Part shown: positions 19,788-29,256 of the stretch, one piece after another
How the letters are laid out: each line of letters opens with the position of its first letter
Position numbering within the stretch: position 1 is the first letter of the stretch
NCBI RefSeq assembly: GCF_003814555.1
Contig: NZ_RKQN01000003.1
Coordinates: 479,611-543,610 of the forward strand
Length of the DNA: 64,000 nt
Direction: 5' to 3'
DNA from: Vulcaniibacterium tengchongense
GTDB lineage: Bacteria > Pseudomonadota > Gammaproteobacteria > Xanthomonadales > Xanthomonadaceae
Translations under genes and position numbers: made by a program
Notes under the pieces: generated by a model
The model's input: the letters and a program-made list of their open reading frames with translations, nothing else
The model's database searches: none
What the model was told of the DNA's origin: nothing

Positions 19788-21191
19788 TCACGCCGCCGGG
19801 ACCTTCTCCAGCGCGGCATCGATGCGCCGCAGCGCCTCCTCGCGCCCGGCGAGATAGACCGTATGGGCGATGTCCGGGCTGACCTGGGTGCCCGTGATCG
19901 CCACCCGCATCGGCTGCGCGACCTTGCCCATGCCGATGCCCAGCGCCTCGGCGGTGGCGTGCAGGGCCGCGGCGATCGCCTCGGCGCTCCACTCCGGCAA
20001 CGCCGCCAGGCGCGCGCGCGCGTCCTGCAGCGGGGCGCGCGCGGCCGCGGTCAGGTGCTTGGCCACCGCCGCGTCGTCGTACGCGGTCAGCGGACCGAAC
20101 CAGACCGCGGCGCGCTCGGCCATGTCCTTCAGCGTCTGCACGCGCTCGCGCAGGGCGACCACGACGTCGGCCGCTTCCGGCCCCGCCGCCAGGTCGTACC
20201 CGCACTGGCGCAGGTGCCAGTCCAGGTGCTTGCCGACCTCGGCCGGGTCGTCGCTCTTGAGGTACTGCTGGTTGAGCCAGCCGAGCTTGGCCGGGTCCAG
20301 GCGCGAGGCCTTGGCGTTGACGTCCTTCAGGTCGAACAGCTCGATCATCTCGCGGATCGAGAAGATCTCCTGGTCGCCGTGCGACCAGCCCAGCCGCACC
20401 AGGTAGTTCAGCAGCGCATGCGGCAGGTAGCCGGCGTCGCGGTACTGCATCACGTCGGCCGCGCCGGTGCGCTTGGACAGCTTGGCGCCGTGCTCGTCGA
20501 GGATCATCGGCAGGTGCGCGAACGCCGGCACCGGCGCGCCCAGCGCGCGGTAGATGTTGATCTGGCGCGGGGTGTTGTTGACGTGGTCGTCGCCGCGCAC
20601 CACGTCGGTGATGCCCATGTCGATGTCGTCGACGACGACGGCGAAGTTGTAGGTCGGATAGCCGTCGGAACGGAAGATCACCAGGTCGTCGAGCTCGCTG
20701 TTGGCGATCTCGATGCGGCCCTTGACCTTGTCCTCCCACGCGACCGCGCCGTCGAGCGGGTTCTTGAAGCGGATCACCCGGTTCGGATCGTCGCGGTACG
20801 GCGCATCGCGATCGCGATAGGCGCCGTTGTAGCGGGGCTTCTCGCCCCTGGCCATCGCGGCCTCGCGCATGGCCTCGAGCTCCTCCTTGGTCTCGTAGGC
20901 GTAGTACGCGGTGCCGTCGGCGATCATCTTCTCCGCGACTTCGCGGTAGCGGTCCAGGCGTTGGGTCTGGTAGACCGGGCCTTCGTCGTAGTCCAGGCCC
21001 AGCCAGTCCATGGCCTGCAGGATCGCGTCGATCGCGGCCTGGGTGCTGCGTTCGCGGTCGGTGTCCTCGATGCGCAGGATGAACTGCCCGCCGCGGCGGC
21101 GCGCCTCCAGCCAGCAGTACAGCGCGGTGCGCGCGCCGCCGATGTGGAGATAGCCGGTGGGACTGGGGGCGAAACGGGTGCGGCAGGTCAT
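19788..21191 (-). CDS. gltX: Glutamyl-tRNA synthetase
   Basis: A 467-residue class I synthetase that charges tRNA-Glu. The HIGH-type motif is [13 protein letters not shown] near residue 8 and the KMSKS-type motif is KLSKRTGA near residue 240, with [12 protein letters not shown] between them. The length matches bacterial GltX (about 470). The start at 21191 follows a TAAAAT -10-like box at 21223-21228 with a leader of about 25 bases. It is not overlapped by neighbours, and zur is transcribed in the same direction downstream, separated by about 90 bases. Confidence 0.97.
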   Translation of the reverse strand: MTCRTRFAPSPTGYLHIGGARTALYCWLEARRRGGQFILRIEDTDRERSTQAAIDAILQAMDWLGLDYDEGPVYQTQRLDRYREVAEKMIADGTAYYAYETKEELEAMREAAMARGEKPRYNGAYRDRDAPYRDDPNRVIRFKNPLDGAVAWEDKVKGRIEIANSELDDLVIFRSDGYPTYNFAVVVDDIDMGITDVVRGDDHVNNTPRQINIYRALGAPVPAFAHLPMILDEHGAKLSKRTGAADVMQYRDAGYLPHALLNYLVRLGWSHGDQEIFSIREMIELFDLKDVNAKASRLDPAKLGWLNQQYLKSDDPAEVGKHLDWHLRQCGYDLAAGPEAADVVVALRERVQTLKDMAERAAVWFGPLTAYDDAAVAKHLTAAARAPLQDARARLAALPEWSAEAIAAALHATAEALGIGMGKVAQPMRVAITGTQVSPDIAHTVYLAGREEALRRIDAALEKVPAA

Positions 21192-21515
21192 GGGATGGCA
21201 GCTACGGACGCGGAAAGGCGGGATTTTACCGGCTCCGGGCAGCGCGGGCCGCAGCGCGGATCCGGCCGCCCTCGCCGGGCGAGAAGGAGGGGCGAAAGCC
21301 GGCCCATGCGTCCGCCCTTGCTCTTCGGCGTGCCACCGATCCGCCACGCGCCGGCGGAGCCGCACGGGCCTGCGCATGCCTGGGCGGCAGCGATGCCGCC
21401 GGAGAGGCCGCCGGGACGCGTCCACCGCGCGCCGCGCCAGCCCGGCCGCGGCGGCGCGCCGCGACGGCGTACAAACGCCGTGGCGGCCGCGGCCCTTTCC
21501 CGAGCCCGGCAGGCC

Positions 21516-21528
21516 TACAATCCCGCCA
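21516..21528 (+). promoter_or_regulatory. -10 element of lpxH, predicted leaderless
   Basis: TACAAT at 21516-21521 lies six bases before the lpxH ATG at 21528, the same arrangement as at hutI. There is no ribosome-binding site between them. Confidence 0.5.
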
Positions 21529-22265
21529 TGGCCACCCTCTTCATCTCCGACCTGCACCTCGACGCCGAGCGGCCGCAGATCACCGACCTGTTCGTGCGCT
21601 TCCTGCGCGGGCAGGCGCGCGGAGCCGACGCGCTGTACATCCTCGGCGACCTGTTCGAGGCCTGGGTCGGCGACGACGACCCCTCGCCCGCAGGCTCGGT
21701 GGTCGCCGAGGAACTGCGCGGGTTGCGTTCGGCCGGGGTGCCGGTGTTCTTCATCCGCGGCAACCGCGACTTCCTGGTCGGCCCGGCCTATGCGCAGCGC
21801 GCGTGCATGCGGCTGCTGCCCGACCCGGCCGTGGTCCTGCTGTACGGCCGCCCGGTGCTGCTGATGCACGGCGACCTGCTGTGCACCGACGACGCGGCCT
21901 ACCAGCAGTTCCGCGCGCAGACGCGCGACCCGCAATGGCAGGCGCGGTTCCTGGCGCAGCCGCTCGCCGCCCGTCTGGCCTTCGCCCAGCAGGCGCGCGC
22001 CGCCAGCCAGGCCCGCCACGGCGAGCTGAAGCGCAAGGCGATGCTGGAGACGATCACCGACGTGACCCCGGCCACGGTCGAGGCCACGCTGGCGCTGTAC
22101 GGCGTGGACATGCTGATCCACGGCCATACCCACCGCCCGGCGGTGCACGACGTCGACGCCGGCGGCCGCGCGTGCCGGCGCATCGTGCTGGGCGACTGGT
22201 ATGAACAAGGCTCGGTGCTGCGCGTGGCCGACGGCGCCTTCCAACTGGAGGCGCTCGACGCATGA
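21528..22265 (+). CDS. lpxH: UDP-2,3-diacylglucosamine diphosphatase
   Basis: A 245-residue calcineurin-like metallophosphoesterase at the inner membrane. It hydrolyses UDP-2,3-diacylglucosamine to lipid X in lipid A synthesis. Metal-site motifs appear in order: FISDLHLD (residue 4), [31 protein letters not shown], and [10 protein letters not shown] near residue 195. The length agrees with the E. coli enzyme (240). The start sits directly behind a TACAAT box. The stop overlaps the next gene, a lipoprotein, by four bases. Confidence 0.95.
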   Translation: MATLFISDLHLDAERPQITDLFVRFLRGQARGADALYILGDLFEAWVGDDDPSPAGSVVAEELRGLRSAGVPVFFIRGNRDFLVGPAYAQRACMRLLPDPAVVLLYGRPVLLMHGDLLCTDDAAYQQFRAQTRDPQWQARFLAQPLAARLAFAQQARAASQARHGELKRKAMLETITDVTPATVEATLALYGVDMLIHGHTHRPAVHDVDAGGRACRRIVLGDWYEQGSVLRVADGAFQLEALDA

Positions 22266-22936
22266 ACCTCAGCCTCGTCGTGCGCGTGCTGGCTCTCGCA
22301 GGCGTCCTTGCCGGCTGCGCGAGCGCACCTTCGGGCAGCGAACCGCCCAGCTTCGGAAGCCTCATCGACGCGGACGAAGACGCCGGCCCGCTGGTCGGTC
22401 AGGGTGCGCATCGCGTGCGCTTCGTGCTGCGCGATCCGCATACCGGAGAACCGCTGCCGCACCATCCCTATGCCTTCTCGCACGGATCGGTCGACCTGCC
22501 GTTCGTTGCCGAAGAAAAGGATGTCTATCAGGGCATCACCGACGGCCGCGGACGCACCGCGGTGTTCGCGTTCGATCAGCCGCCGCCGCGCGAAGGCTTC
22601 TTCCTGCGGCCGCGACTGGGCGAAGGCGATCAGGGCGAGCAGTTCCGGCTGCTTCTGCCCGGCGACGAGCCGGTCTTCGCGCAGGCGTACACGCTCGTGA
22701 TCTGCACCGATCCGCCGCAGCGCTACCTCGGCTACAGCGACCGCGATGGCTACACCGCCTACGTCGCCAGCGCGCAGGCGGAGCGCGTCCAACTGTTCCT
22801 CGACCACGATCCGGACGCGACCTGCACCGACGAAGGAAAGAATGCACCCGCGGAGCATGCGGGTACGCCCGAACCGCCGTCCGAAGACAATGGCGAGGGC
22901 GAAGGGAGCGAGCCGGCGGACGACGAGCGCAGCTGA
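22262..22936 (+). CDS. Predicted lipoprotein of unknown function, overlapping lpxH
   Basis: 224 residues with a clear lipobox (LAGVLAGC, lipidated Cys near residue 19). The mature part looks like a beta-sandwich ([33 protein letters not shown]) reminiscent of transthyretin-like domains, and the tail is acidic, low in complexity and rich in Glu and Pro. I do not recognise a named family. It contains more AT-ending codons than its neighbours, which suggests later arrival or weaker codon selection. Its ATGA start overlap makes it translationally coupled to lpxH. That coupling suggests an envelope role but does not establish one. Confidence 0.7.
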   Translation: MNLSLVVRVLALAGVLAGCASAPSGSEPPSFGSLIDADEDAGPLVGQGAHRVRFVLRDPHTGEPLPHHPYAFSHGSVDLPFVAEEKDVYQGITDGRGRTAVFAFDQPPPREGFFLRPRLGEGDQGEQFRLLLPGDEPVFAQAYTLVICTDPPQRYLGYSDRDGYTAYVASAQAERVQLFLDHDPDATCTDEGKNAPAEHAGTPEPPSEDNGEGEGSEPADDERS

Positions 22937-22957
22937 ACGCGACTGCCGTGCGCCTCG

Positions 22958-23767
22958 CTACGACGCCGCCTGCGCCTCCAGCGCCGCCAGCTCGTCGGCG
23001 TCGAAGCCAGCCTGCAGCCGCGCCTCGGTGTTGAACGGCCCGTACAGCACGCCGCGCGCGTGCTCGGCCAGCAGGCGGCGGAAGGTGGCGCGGGCATCGA
23101 GGCCGCGCTGCGCGCAGTGCCAGCGGAACCAGCGGCTGCCGGCGGCGACGTGCGCGACCTCCTCGCGCAGGATCACCTCGAGAATGTCGGCGGTCGCGTC
23201 GTCGCCGAGCGCGCGCAGCTTGGCGATCATGCCGGGCGTCACGTCCAGCCCGCGCGCCTCCAGCACCCGCGGCACCAGCGCCATCCGCGCCAGGCCGTCG
23301 TGCGCGGTCTTCTCGGCCATCTCCCACAGGCCGTTGTGGGCGTCGAAATCGCCGTAGTCGTGGCCGAGCTCGCGCAGGCGCGCGCGCAGCATCGCGAAAT
23401 GGCGCGCCTCGTCGTGCGCGACCCGCACCCAGTCGGCGTAGTACGCATGCGGCAGGCCGCGGAACCGGTACGCCGCGTCCCAGGCCAGGTCGATCGCGTT
23501 GAACTCGATGTGGGCGATCGCGTGCACGAACGCGGCGCGGCCTTCGGGCGTGCCGAAGCCGCGCTTGGGCAGTTCGCGCGGATGCACCAGCTTCGGCCGC
23601 GCGGGTCGGCCGGGCATGCGGATCGGCTCCGGCGGCGGCGCGTCCCCGGGCAGGTCGAGCTCGCCGCGCGCGAAAGCCTCCGCCGCGGCGAAGGTCGCGT
23701 CCAGCTTGGCCTCGGGCGTGGCGGCGTCGAGGCAGGCGCGTGCCGCGGCGAACAGCGAGCCGGTCAC
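22958..23767 (-). CDS. Ferritin-like domain protein, DUF455 family (COG2833)
   Basis: A 269-residue helical protein with carboxylate/histidine pairs of a ferritin-like di-metal fold: [22 protein letters not shown] and [11 protein letters not shown], spaced over residues about 80-215. The family is widespread and uncharacterised; some relatives hydroxylate tRNA (MiaE), but the sequence is not MiaE. The start is GTG at 23767, whose GTGA overlaps the purF stop by four bases. No ATG would give this N-terminus ([19 protein letters not shown]). It is the last gene of the dedD-cvpA-purF operon. Confidence 0.85.
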   Translation of the reverse strand: MTGSLFAAARACLDAATPEAKLDATFAAAEAFARGELDLPGDAPPPEPIRMPGRPARPKLVHPRELPKRGFGTPEGRAAFVHAIAHIEFNAIDLAWDAAYRFRGLPHAYYADWVRVAHDEARHFAMLRARLRELGHDYGDFDAHNGLWEMAEKTAHDGLARMALVPRVLEARGLDVTPGMIAKLRALGDDATADILEVILREEVAHVAAGSRWFRWHCAQRGLDARATFRRLLAEHARGVLYGPFNTEARLQAGFDADELAALEAQAAS

Positions 23768-25233
23768 GATACGCGGCGCTTCCTCTTCGCCTCGTCCGAG
23801 CGCAGCTGGCGGATGCGCTCGAAGTAGCCCGGCTCGATGCCGGTGACGTACTCGCCGGTGAAGCAGGACGAATCGAAGTGGTCGATGCGGTGCTTGGGCC
23901 CGGACACGGCCTCCTCCAGGTCCTTCAGGTCCTGGTAGATCAGCCAGTCGCAGCCGAGGAACGCCTGCACCTCCTCCTCGGTGCGGCCGTGCGCGACCAG
24001 CTCCTCGGCCGAAGGCATGTCGATGCCGTAGATGTTCGGGTAGCGCACCGGCGGCGCCGCCGAGGCCAGGTAGACCTTGCGCGCGCCGGCGTCGCGCGCC
24101 ATCTGCACGATCTGCTTGGCGGTGGTGCCGCGCACGATCGAGTCGTCGACCAGCAGCACCACGCGGTTGCGGAACTCCAGCGGGATCGGGTTGAGCTTGC
24201 GCCGCACCGATTTCACCCGCTGCCCCTGCCCCGGCATGATGAAGGTGCGGCCGACGTAGCGGTTCTTGATGAAGCCCTCGCGGTACTTCACGCCGATGGT
24301 GTTGGCGATCTCCAGCGCGGCGTCGCGCGAGGTGTCCGGGATCGGGATCACCGTGTCGATGTCGTGGTCCGGGCGCAGGCGCAGGATCTTCTCGCCGAGC
24401 TTCTGGCCCATGCGCATGCGCGCCTTGTGCACCGAGACCTCGTCCATCATCGAGTCCGGGCGGGCGAAGTAGACGTACTCGAAGATGCACGGCGTGTGCG
24501 TGCGCGGCTGCGCGCACTGGCGCGTGAACAGCTCGCCGCGCGCGGTGACCACGATGCCCTCGCCGGGGCGGACGTCGCGCAGGCGCTCGAAGCCGAGCAG
24601 GTCGAGCGCGACCGATTCGGACGCGACCGCATACTCGTCCTGGCCGTTGCTGCTGCGCTTGCCCAGCACCAGCGGGCGGATGCCGTTGGGGTCGCGGAAC
24701 GCGACCAGGCCCAGGCCCAGCACCACCGCGACCACCGCGAAGCCGCCGACGCAGCGCCGGTGCACGCCCTCGACCGCCTTGAACGCGGCCTCCGGGTCGA
24801 GCGCGCGCTGGGTGTCCAGTTCGTGCGCGAACACGTTCAGCAGCACTTCCGAATCGGACTCGGTGTTGACGTTGCGGCGGTCCTGCTCGAACACTTCGCG
24901 GCGCAACGCGTCGGTGTTGATCAGGTTGCCGTTGTGGGCGAGCGCGATGCCGAACGGCGAGTTGACGTAGAACGGCTGCGCCTCGTCGGAGCCCTCGCTG
25001 CCGGCGGTGGGATAGCGGCAATGGCCGATGCCGACGCGGCCTTCGAGCAGGCTCATCGCCTGCGCGTCGAAGACCTCGGCGACCAGGCCGTTGCCCTTGT
25101 GCACGCGCAGCTTGCTGCCGTTGGCGGTGGCGATGCCGGCCGCGTCCTGGCCGCGGTGCTGCAGCACGGTCAGGCCGTCGTAGAGCTGCGCCGCGACGTC
25201 GTTGTGGCCGACGATACCGAGAATGCCGCACAT
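23764..25233 (-). CDS. purF: Amidophosphoribosyltransferase
   Basis: 489 residues. It catalyses the first step of purine synthesis, PRPP plus glutamine to phosphoribosylamine. Cys2 (MCGILGIVG) is the N-terminal nucleophile of the glutaminase domain. The phosphoribosyltransferase domain carries the PRPP loop ([13 protein letters not shown] near residue 365). The length is close to E. coli PurF (505). It lies 24 bases after cvpA and overlaps the DUF455 gene. In enterics it belongs to the PurR regulon; I saw no PurR box here. Confidence 0.97.
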   Translation of the reverse strand: MCGILGIVGHNDVAAQLYDGLTVLQHRGQDAAGIATANGSKLRVHKGNGLVAEVFDAQAMSLLEGRVGIGHCRYPTAGSEGSDEAQPFYVNSPFGIALAHNGNLINTDALRREVFEQDRRNVNTESDSEVLLNVFAHELDTQRALDPEAAFKAVEGVHRRCVGGFAVVAVVLGLGLVAFRDPNGIRPLVLGKRSSNGQDEYAVASESVALDLLGFERLRDVRPGEGIVVTARGELFTRQCAQPRTHTPCIFEYVYFARPDSMMDEVSVHKARMRMGQKLGEKILRLRPDHDIDTVIPIPDTSRDAALEIANTIGVKYREGFIKNRYVGRTFIMPGQGQRVKSVRRKLNPIPLEFRNRVVLLVDDSIVRGTTAKQIVQMARDAGARKVYLASAAPPVRYPNIYGIDMPSAEELVAHGRTEEEVQAFLGCDWLIYQDLKDLEEAVSGPKHRIDHFDSSCFTGEYVTGIEPGYFERIRQLRSDEAKRKRRVS

Positions 25234-25257
25234 GGGGTCAGTCCTGCTGGAGTGGAA

Positions 25258-25998
25258 TCAGGGCTCGCGCGGCCGCGGGGCGGGGCCGTCGACGGCCGCG
25301 GAATCGGGTGCAATCGGTCCGTCGACGTGAAGTTCGCGCGAGGCTTCCGCCGCGCGTCCGGCCGGGCCGGCCGCGCCGGTGTCCTGCGCCTGCGGTTCGC
25401 CCAGAGAACGCAGCAGCGCTTGCGCGTCCCCGGCGCCGCCGAGCCGCGCGGCGGCATCGAGCCTGCGTTCCTGCTCGCGCCAGGCCTCCCGGGAGATGGG
25501 GCCGCCGGCGTCGAAGTCCACCTGCCGCGCCAACCCCTCCGGCAGCAGGCCGCCCAGCCAGCGCGCGCCGGGCTCGAACACCGGCACCACCTGCGCGCGC
25601 TGCCACTGCGGCCCGGCCGGCAGCGAGGTGAAGCCCAGCAGCAGCACCAGCACGCAGGCCAGCAGCGCGCCGCGCACCAGCCCGAGCAGCAGCCCGAGGC
25701 CGCGGTCGACGCCGGACAGGCCGACCGTGGCCAGCAGCCGGCGGATGAACCAGCTCAGCAGCATCACCGCGGCCATCACCGCGGCGAAGCTGAGCAGATA
25801 ACCCGCGGCCACGTGGCCGAACCCGGGCGCGGCGTCGCCGGACAGCAACGTCGCCGCCTCGCCGCCGAACCAGTACGCCGCCGCGCCGGCGAGCAGCCAG
25901 GACAGCAGCGACAGCACCACCCCGACGAAGCCGCGCATCAGACCGAGCAGCGCCGACAGGGCGACGATCGCCAGCAGCACCCAGTCCAGGCCGGTCAT
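25258..25998 (-). CDS. cvpA: CvpA-family inner-membrane protein
   Basis: 246 residues. The first about 165 residues carry four transmembrane helices typical of CvpA (LDWVLLAIVALSALLGLMRG, then RGLGLLLGLVRGALLA). CvpA is needed for colicin V production and envelope stress tolerance in E. coli; its activity is unknown. The protein is about 80 residues longer than the E. coli one. The extension is Gly/Ala/Arg-rich and probably disordered. It sits between dedD (9 bases) and purF (24 bases), the conserved gammaproteobacterial order. Confidence 0.9.
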   Translation of the reverse strand: MTGLDWVLLAIVALSALLGLMRGFVGVVLSLLSWLLAGAAAYWFGGEAATLLSGDAAPGFGHVAAGYLLSFAAVMAAVMLLSWFIRRLLATVGLSGVDRGLGLLLGLVRGALLACVLVLLLGFTSLPAGPQWQRAQVVPVFEPGARWLGGLLPEGLARQVDFDAGGPISREAWREQERRLDAAARLGGAGDAQALLRSLGEPQAQDTGAAGPAGRAAEASRELHVDGPIAPDSAAVDGPAPRPREP

Positions 25999-26007
25999 CG
26001 TCGCGCC

Positions 26008-27021
26008 TCAGGGATGCGGCCGGACGATGCCGCTCATGCCCAGCCGCGCCGCGACCTGGGCCTTGAGCTGGTCCGCCTCGGCGCGGCTCACCACCGGGCC
26101 GATCCGGACCCGGCTGAGCGCGCCCTTGTCGGTATTGACCTGTTCGACGAAGGCGCTGAAACCGGCGGCGCGGGCGCGATCGCGCAGTTTGGTGGCGTCG
26201 GCGGCATTCGCGAACGCGCCGAGCTGCACCGCGAAGCCGACCGAGGACGCGGCCGGCCTGGCCGGCGCCGAAGCGACGCTGGCCGGCTTCGCGGGGGCGG
26301 GAGTCGCGCCCGGCTTGCCCGGCTCGGTGGCCTTGGCGCTCGCGGCGGGCTTGCTCTCGCGCAGCGGCTCGGGCCTGGCCGGCTCGGCCGCCGCCAGCGG
26401 CTGCGCCGTGGAAGCGGAGGCGGGCGCGGCCTGCGGCGGCGCCGCGGCGTCGGCGTCCAGCGCCACGACCTTGGCGCCGACGTCGTCGCGCACCCGCGCC
26501 GAATGCAGGCGCGCGGTCTCGGCATCGGCGCGGGTCGCATAGGGGCCGATGCGCACGCGGTACACGGTGCGTCCGGCGGGCGAAGCCGCGGTCTCCTGGT
26601 AACCGGGCAGCTGCGCCGCGCGCAGCGCCTCGACCACCCGCGCCGCGTCGGCGGCGGTGGCGTAGCTGCCGAAGCTCACCGCGTAGTCGCCGCCGGCCGC
26701 GGTCGCGGGCAGCATCGCGTCGGCCGCAGCGGGGGCCGGGGCCGCCGCCGCGCCGGCGTCGACCGTCGGCAGCTTGCCGTCGGCCTCGCCCGCGGGCGTC
26801 TGCAAGCCGACCGCGCCGCCCTGCGGCGCCTCGCCCGGCGTCACCAGCGGCAGTTCCTGGGTCTTGAAGCGGCCGTCGTCCGGCGCCGGCGGCAGTTCCA
26901 GCGGGACGTCGGAGGCGCCGCTTTCGGGCGCCGGCCCCTTGATCAGCATCGGCAGGAAAATCACCGCGAGCGCGATCAGCACCGAAGCGCCGATCAATCG
27001 CTGTTTCAGGGCAGGTTCCAT
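26008..27021 (-). CDS. dedD: SPOR-domain cell-division protein DedD
   Basis: 337 residues. A short cytoplasmic N-terminus is followed by one transmembrane helix (LIGASVLIALAVIFLPMLI, residues 9-27). A Pro/Ala-rich linker then separates two SPOR-like repeats: about residues 110-185 (YAVSFGSYATAADAARVV) and 260-335 (FAVQLGAFANAADATKLR). SPOR domains bind denuded glycans at the septum. E. coli DedD has one SPOR domain, so the duplicated form is noteworthy. It is the first gene of the dedD-cvpA-purF-DUF455 operon. The promoter is probably the TATAAT at 27058-27063. Confidence 0.88.
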   Translation of the reverse strand: MEPALKQRLIGASVLIALAVIFLPMLIKGPAPESGASDVPLELPPAPDDGRFKTQELPLVTPGEAPQGGAVGLQTPAGEADGKLPTVDAGAAAAPAPAAADAMLPATAAGGDYAVSFGSYATAADAARVVEALRAAQLPGYQETAASPAGRTVYRVRIGPYATRADAETARLHSARVRDDVGAKVVALDADAAAPPQAAPASASTAQPLAAAEPARPEPLRESKPAASAKATEPGKPGATPAPAKPASVASAPARPAASSVGFAVQLGAFANAADATKLRDRARAAGFSAFVEQVNTDKGALSRVRIGPVVSRAEADQLKAQVAARLGMSGIVRPHP

Positions 27022-27057
27022 CGGGTCTCGCACGCCGCCGGCGAATCGCCGCGCGCA

Positions 27058-27063
27058 ATTATA
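27058..27063 (-). promoter_or_regulatory. -10 box of the dedD-cvpA-purF operon
   Basis: Read on the minus strand the hexamer is a perfect TATAAT, 36 bases before the dedD ATG. No convincing -35 is present at 16-18 bases, as is usual in this GC-rich genome. Confidence 0.6.
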
Positions 27064-27292
27064 CCCCGCCCTCCCCGCGGCCCCGGGACGCGACCGAACC
27101 GGTTCAGTCGGCGCACCGGAACGTGACCGCCGCGCGGCGCACGCGGCGTGGGGCGCGTGCAATGCGGCTCCGGTCGACGATCGCGGCGGCGCGAGCGCCT
27201 TCCCGGGTCGCGGCACCCGGCGCGCGCGGCCCATCGCTGGACGCGTCCTGGTCGATTTGCGCCCCGCGAACGGCCAGGCCGCCCGAGCCGGT

Positions 27293-28606
27293 TCAGGCGG
27301 GCGCCGGCGCGCGCGCCTCGCCCAGCCAGCGCAGGGCCGCGGCGGCGGTGTGGAACGAGCCGAACGCCAGCACGCGGTCGCCCGGCCGCGCACGCGCGCA
27401 GGCCGCCTGCAGCGCCTGCGCCACGTCGGCGTGGCGGGCGCCGGTCGCGGCGGCGGTCAGCGTCAGCCGCTGCGCGAACACGTCCACCGCCTGGCCGCGC
27501 GGTCCCGCGTCTTCGAGGCCGGCCAGATGCCAATGCGCGACCTCGCCGGCCAGCGCCTCGACCACGCCGGCCGCATCCTTGTCGGCCAGCGCCGCGTACA
27601 CCGCGTGCACTTCGCCGCGCGCGGGCGCCGCGCGCAGCCAGGCGGCGAGCTCGCGCGCGGCCTGCGGGTTGTGGCCGACGTCGACCACCACCTCGACGCC
27701 GTCGCGCTCGAACCGCTGCAACCGGCCGCGCACGTGCGCGCGCAACACGCCCTCGGCGTAGGCCGGCTCGGGCAGGGCCGCATCGAGCGCGCGCAGCGCG
27801 GCGATCGCGACCGCGGCGTTGCGCAGCTGCGCCGGCGCGAGCAGCCGCGGCATCGGCAGCTCGATCTGGTAGCCGACCTCGCGCCAGCGCCAGCGCTGCG
27901 CGCCGGCCGCGTCGGCGACCGGCTCGCAGAAGAAGTCGTTGCCGATGCGCCAGGCCGAGGCGCCGATCGCGTAGGCATGCCGCAGCACGCTCGAGGGCGG
28001 ATCGTCGTCGCCCAGCACCAGCGGCTTCCACGGCCGGGCGATGCCGGCCTTCTCCGCGCCGATCGCCTCGCGGTCCTCGCCCAGCCAGTCCTGGTGGTCG
28101 AGGTCGACGGTGGTGATCACGGCGACGTCGGCGTCGACCAGGTTGGTCGCGTCCAGGCGCCCGCCGAGACCGACCTCCAGCACCGCCAGATCGAGCCCGG
28201 CGCGCTCGAACAGCCACAGCGCCGCCAGCGTGCCGTATTCGAAATAGGTCAGCGGCACCGCGTCGGCGGCCCCGGCGCCGGTGCGCGCGGCCTCGACCGC
28301 CTCGAACGCGGCCACCAGCGCCGCGTCGTCGACCTCGGCGCCGTCGATGCGCACGCGCTCGTTGTAGGCCAGCAGGTGCGGCGAGGTGTAGGCGCCGACC
28401 TTCCAGCCGGCGGCGCGCGCGATCGCCTCGACGAAGGCGACCGTCGAGCCCTTGCCGTTGGTGCCGCCGACGGTGATCACCCGCGTCGCCGGCCGCCCCA
28501 GTCCGAGCCGCAGCGCCACCGCGCGGATGCGCTCCAGCCCCATGTCGATCGACTGGGGGTGGAGGCGTTCGATGTAGGCGAGCCAGTCGGCGAGCGTGCG
28601 GGTCAT
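27293..28606 (-). CDS. folC: Bifunctional dihydrofolate synthase / folylpolyglutamate synthase
   Basis: A 437-residue ATP-dependent Mur-ligase-fold enzyme that adds glutamate to dihydropteroate and to folates. It has the P-loop GGTNGKGST near residue 45, the metal/substrate stretch TTVDLDHQDWLG, the carbamylated-lysine region (GAEKAGIARPW), and the C-terminal GHNPQAARELAAW. The length matches E. coli FolC (422). The ATG at 28606 is favoured over the in-frame ATG 15 bases earlier because a GATAAT -10 box ends six bases before it. It lies upstream of dedD, as in other gammaproteobacteria, separated by 271 bases. Confidence 0.94.
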   Translation of the reverse strand: MTRTLADWLAYIERLHPQSIDMGLERIRAVALRLGLGRPATRVITVGGTNGKGSTVAFVEAIARAAGWKVGAYTSPHLLAYNERVRIDGAEVDDAALVAAFEAVEAARTGAGAADAVPLTYFEYGTLAALWLFERAGLDLAVLEVGLGGRLDATNLVDADVAVITTVDLDHQDWLGEDREAIGAEKAGIARPWKPLVLGDDDPPSSVLRHAYAIGASAWRIGNDFFCEPVADAAGAQRWRWREVGYQIELPMPRLLAPAQLRNAAVAIAALRALDAALPEPAYAEGVLRAHVRGRLQRFERDGVEVVVDVGHNPQAARELAAWLRAAPARGEVHAVYAALADKDAAGVVEALAGEVAHWHLAGLEDAGPRGQAVDVFAQRLTLTAAATGARHADVAQALQAACARARPGDRVLAFGSFHTAAAALRWLGEARAPAPA

Positions 28607-28618
28607 CCGCGCATTATC
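28607..28618 (-). promoter_or_regulatory. -10 element of folC, predicted leaderless
   Basis: On the minus strand GATAAT (28618-28613) is followed by six bases and then the folC ATG. This is the same spacing as at hutI and lpxH. Confidence 0.45.
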
Positions 28619-28642
28619 CAACAGCCCCGGCGGCGGCCGCGC

Positions 28643-29206
28643 TCAGTCCGGCCCCAGCACTTCGATGCGGGCGACGTGGTGGCCGATCCAGCTGCGCCGG
28701 CCGTGCAGCACCACCCGCAGCGGCTGGTCCGGATAGCGCCGGTAGACCGCCGGGTCCAGGCACAGGAAGTGCGGAAACGAGCCGGCGACGGCAGGGCCGG
28801 TCAGGCGGTGGTCGCAGGAGCGCCGGCTGTGGACGTATTCGCTGCGCATCCGTGTTTCCCAGCGATACGGCTCGCCGAACGCCTGGCTGACCAGCGGGCC
28901 CGCGCCCTTCACCGCCAGCCAGCTGAGCAACGCCAGCATCAGCGGCAGCGCCGCGACGCCGAGCCAGGCCTTGGGGCCGTCGATGCGCAGGGTGCCGCGA
29001 CTGGCGCCGAAGCCGAGCACCGCCAACGTCAGCGCGGCGCCGACCGAGAAGATCATGATCGGCCCGCTGCGCCCGGTCAGCGGCTCGGCCGGCACGAAGT
29101 CGGTGAACAGGCCAAAGATCGCCAGGCCGAGGAAGGCGAATACCGGCGCCAGCACGCGCAGGTCGTGCCGCCGTGCGCGGCCGCGCCGCGCCGAGTCGCG
29201 ATCCAT
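28643..29206 (-). CDS. Unrecognised membrane protein
   Basis: 187 residues with three predicted helices in the first about 110 residues (VLAPVFAFLGLAIFGLF, IMIFSVGAALTLAVLGFGA, WLGVAALPLMLALLSWLAV), then a soluble C-terminal part with a Cys in RRSCDHR and another in HFLCLDP. I do not recognise a family. The same orientation as folC and the histidine phosphatase, with short gaps (36 and 50 bases), suggests cotranscription with the phosphatase. No functional inference is safe. Confidence 0.7.
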   Translation of the reverse strand: MDRDSARRGRARRHDLRVLAPVFAFLGLAIFGLFTDFVPAEPLTGRSGPIMIFSVGAALTLAVLGFGASRGTLRIDGPKAWLGVAALPLMLALLSWLAVKGAGPLVSQAFGEPYRWETRMRSEYVHSRRSCDHRLTGPAVAGSFPHFLCLDPAVYRRYPDQPLRVVLHGRRSWIGHHVARIEVLGPD

Positions 29207-29256
29207 CCGTGGATTCCCCTTTCAGTTTTTTTGAGCCAAGCGCCCGGGTCGGGCGC

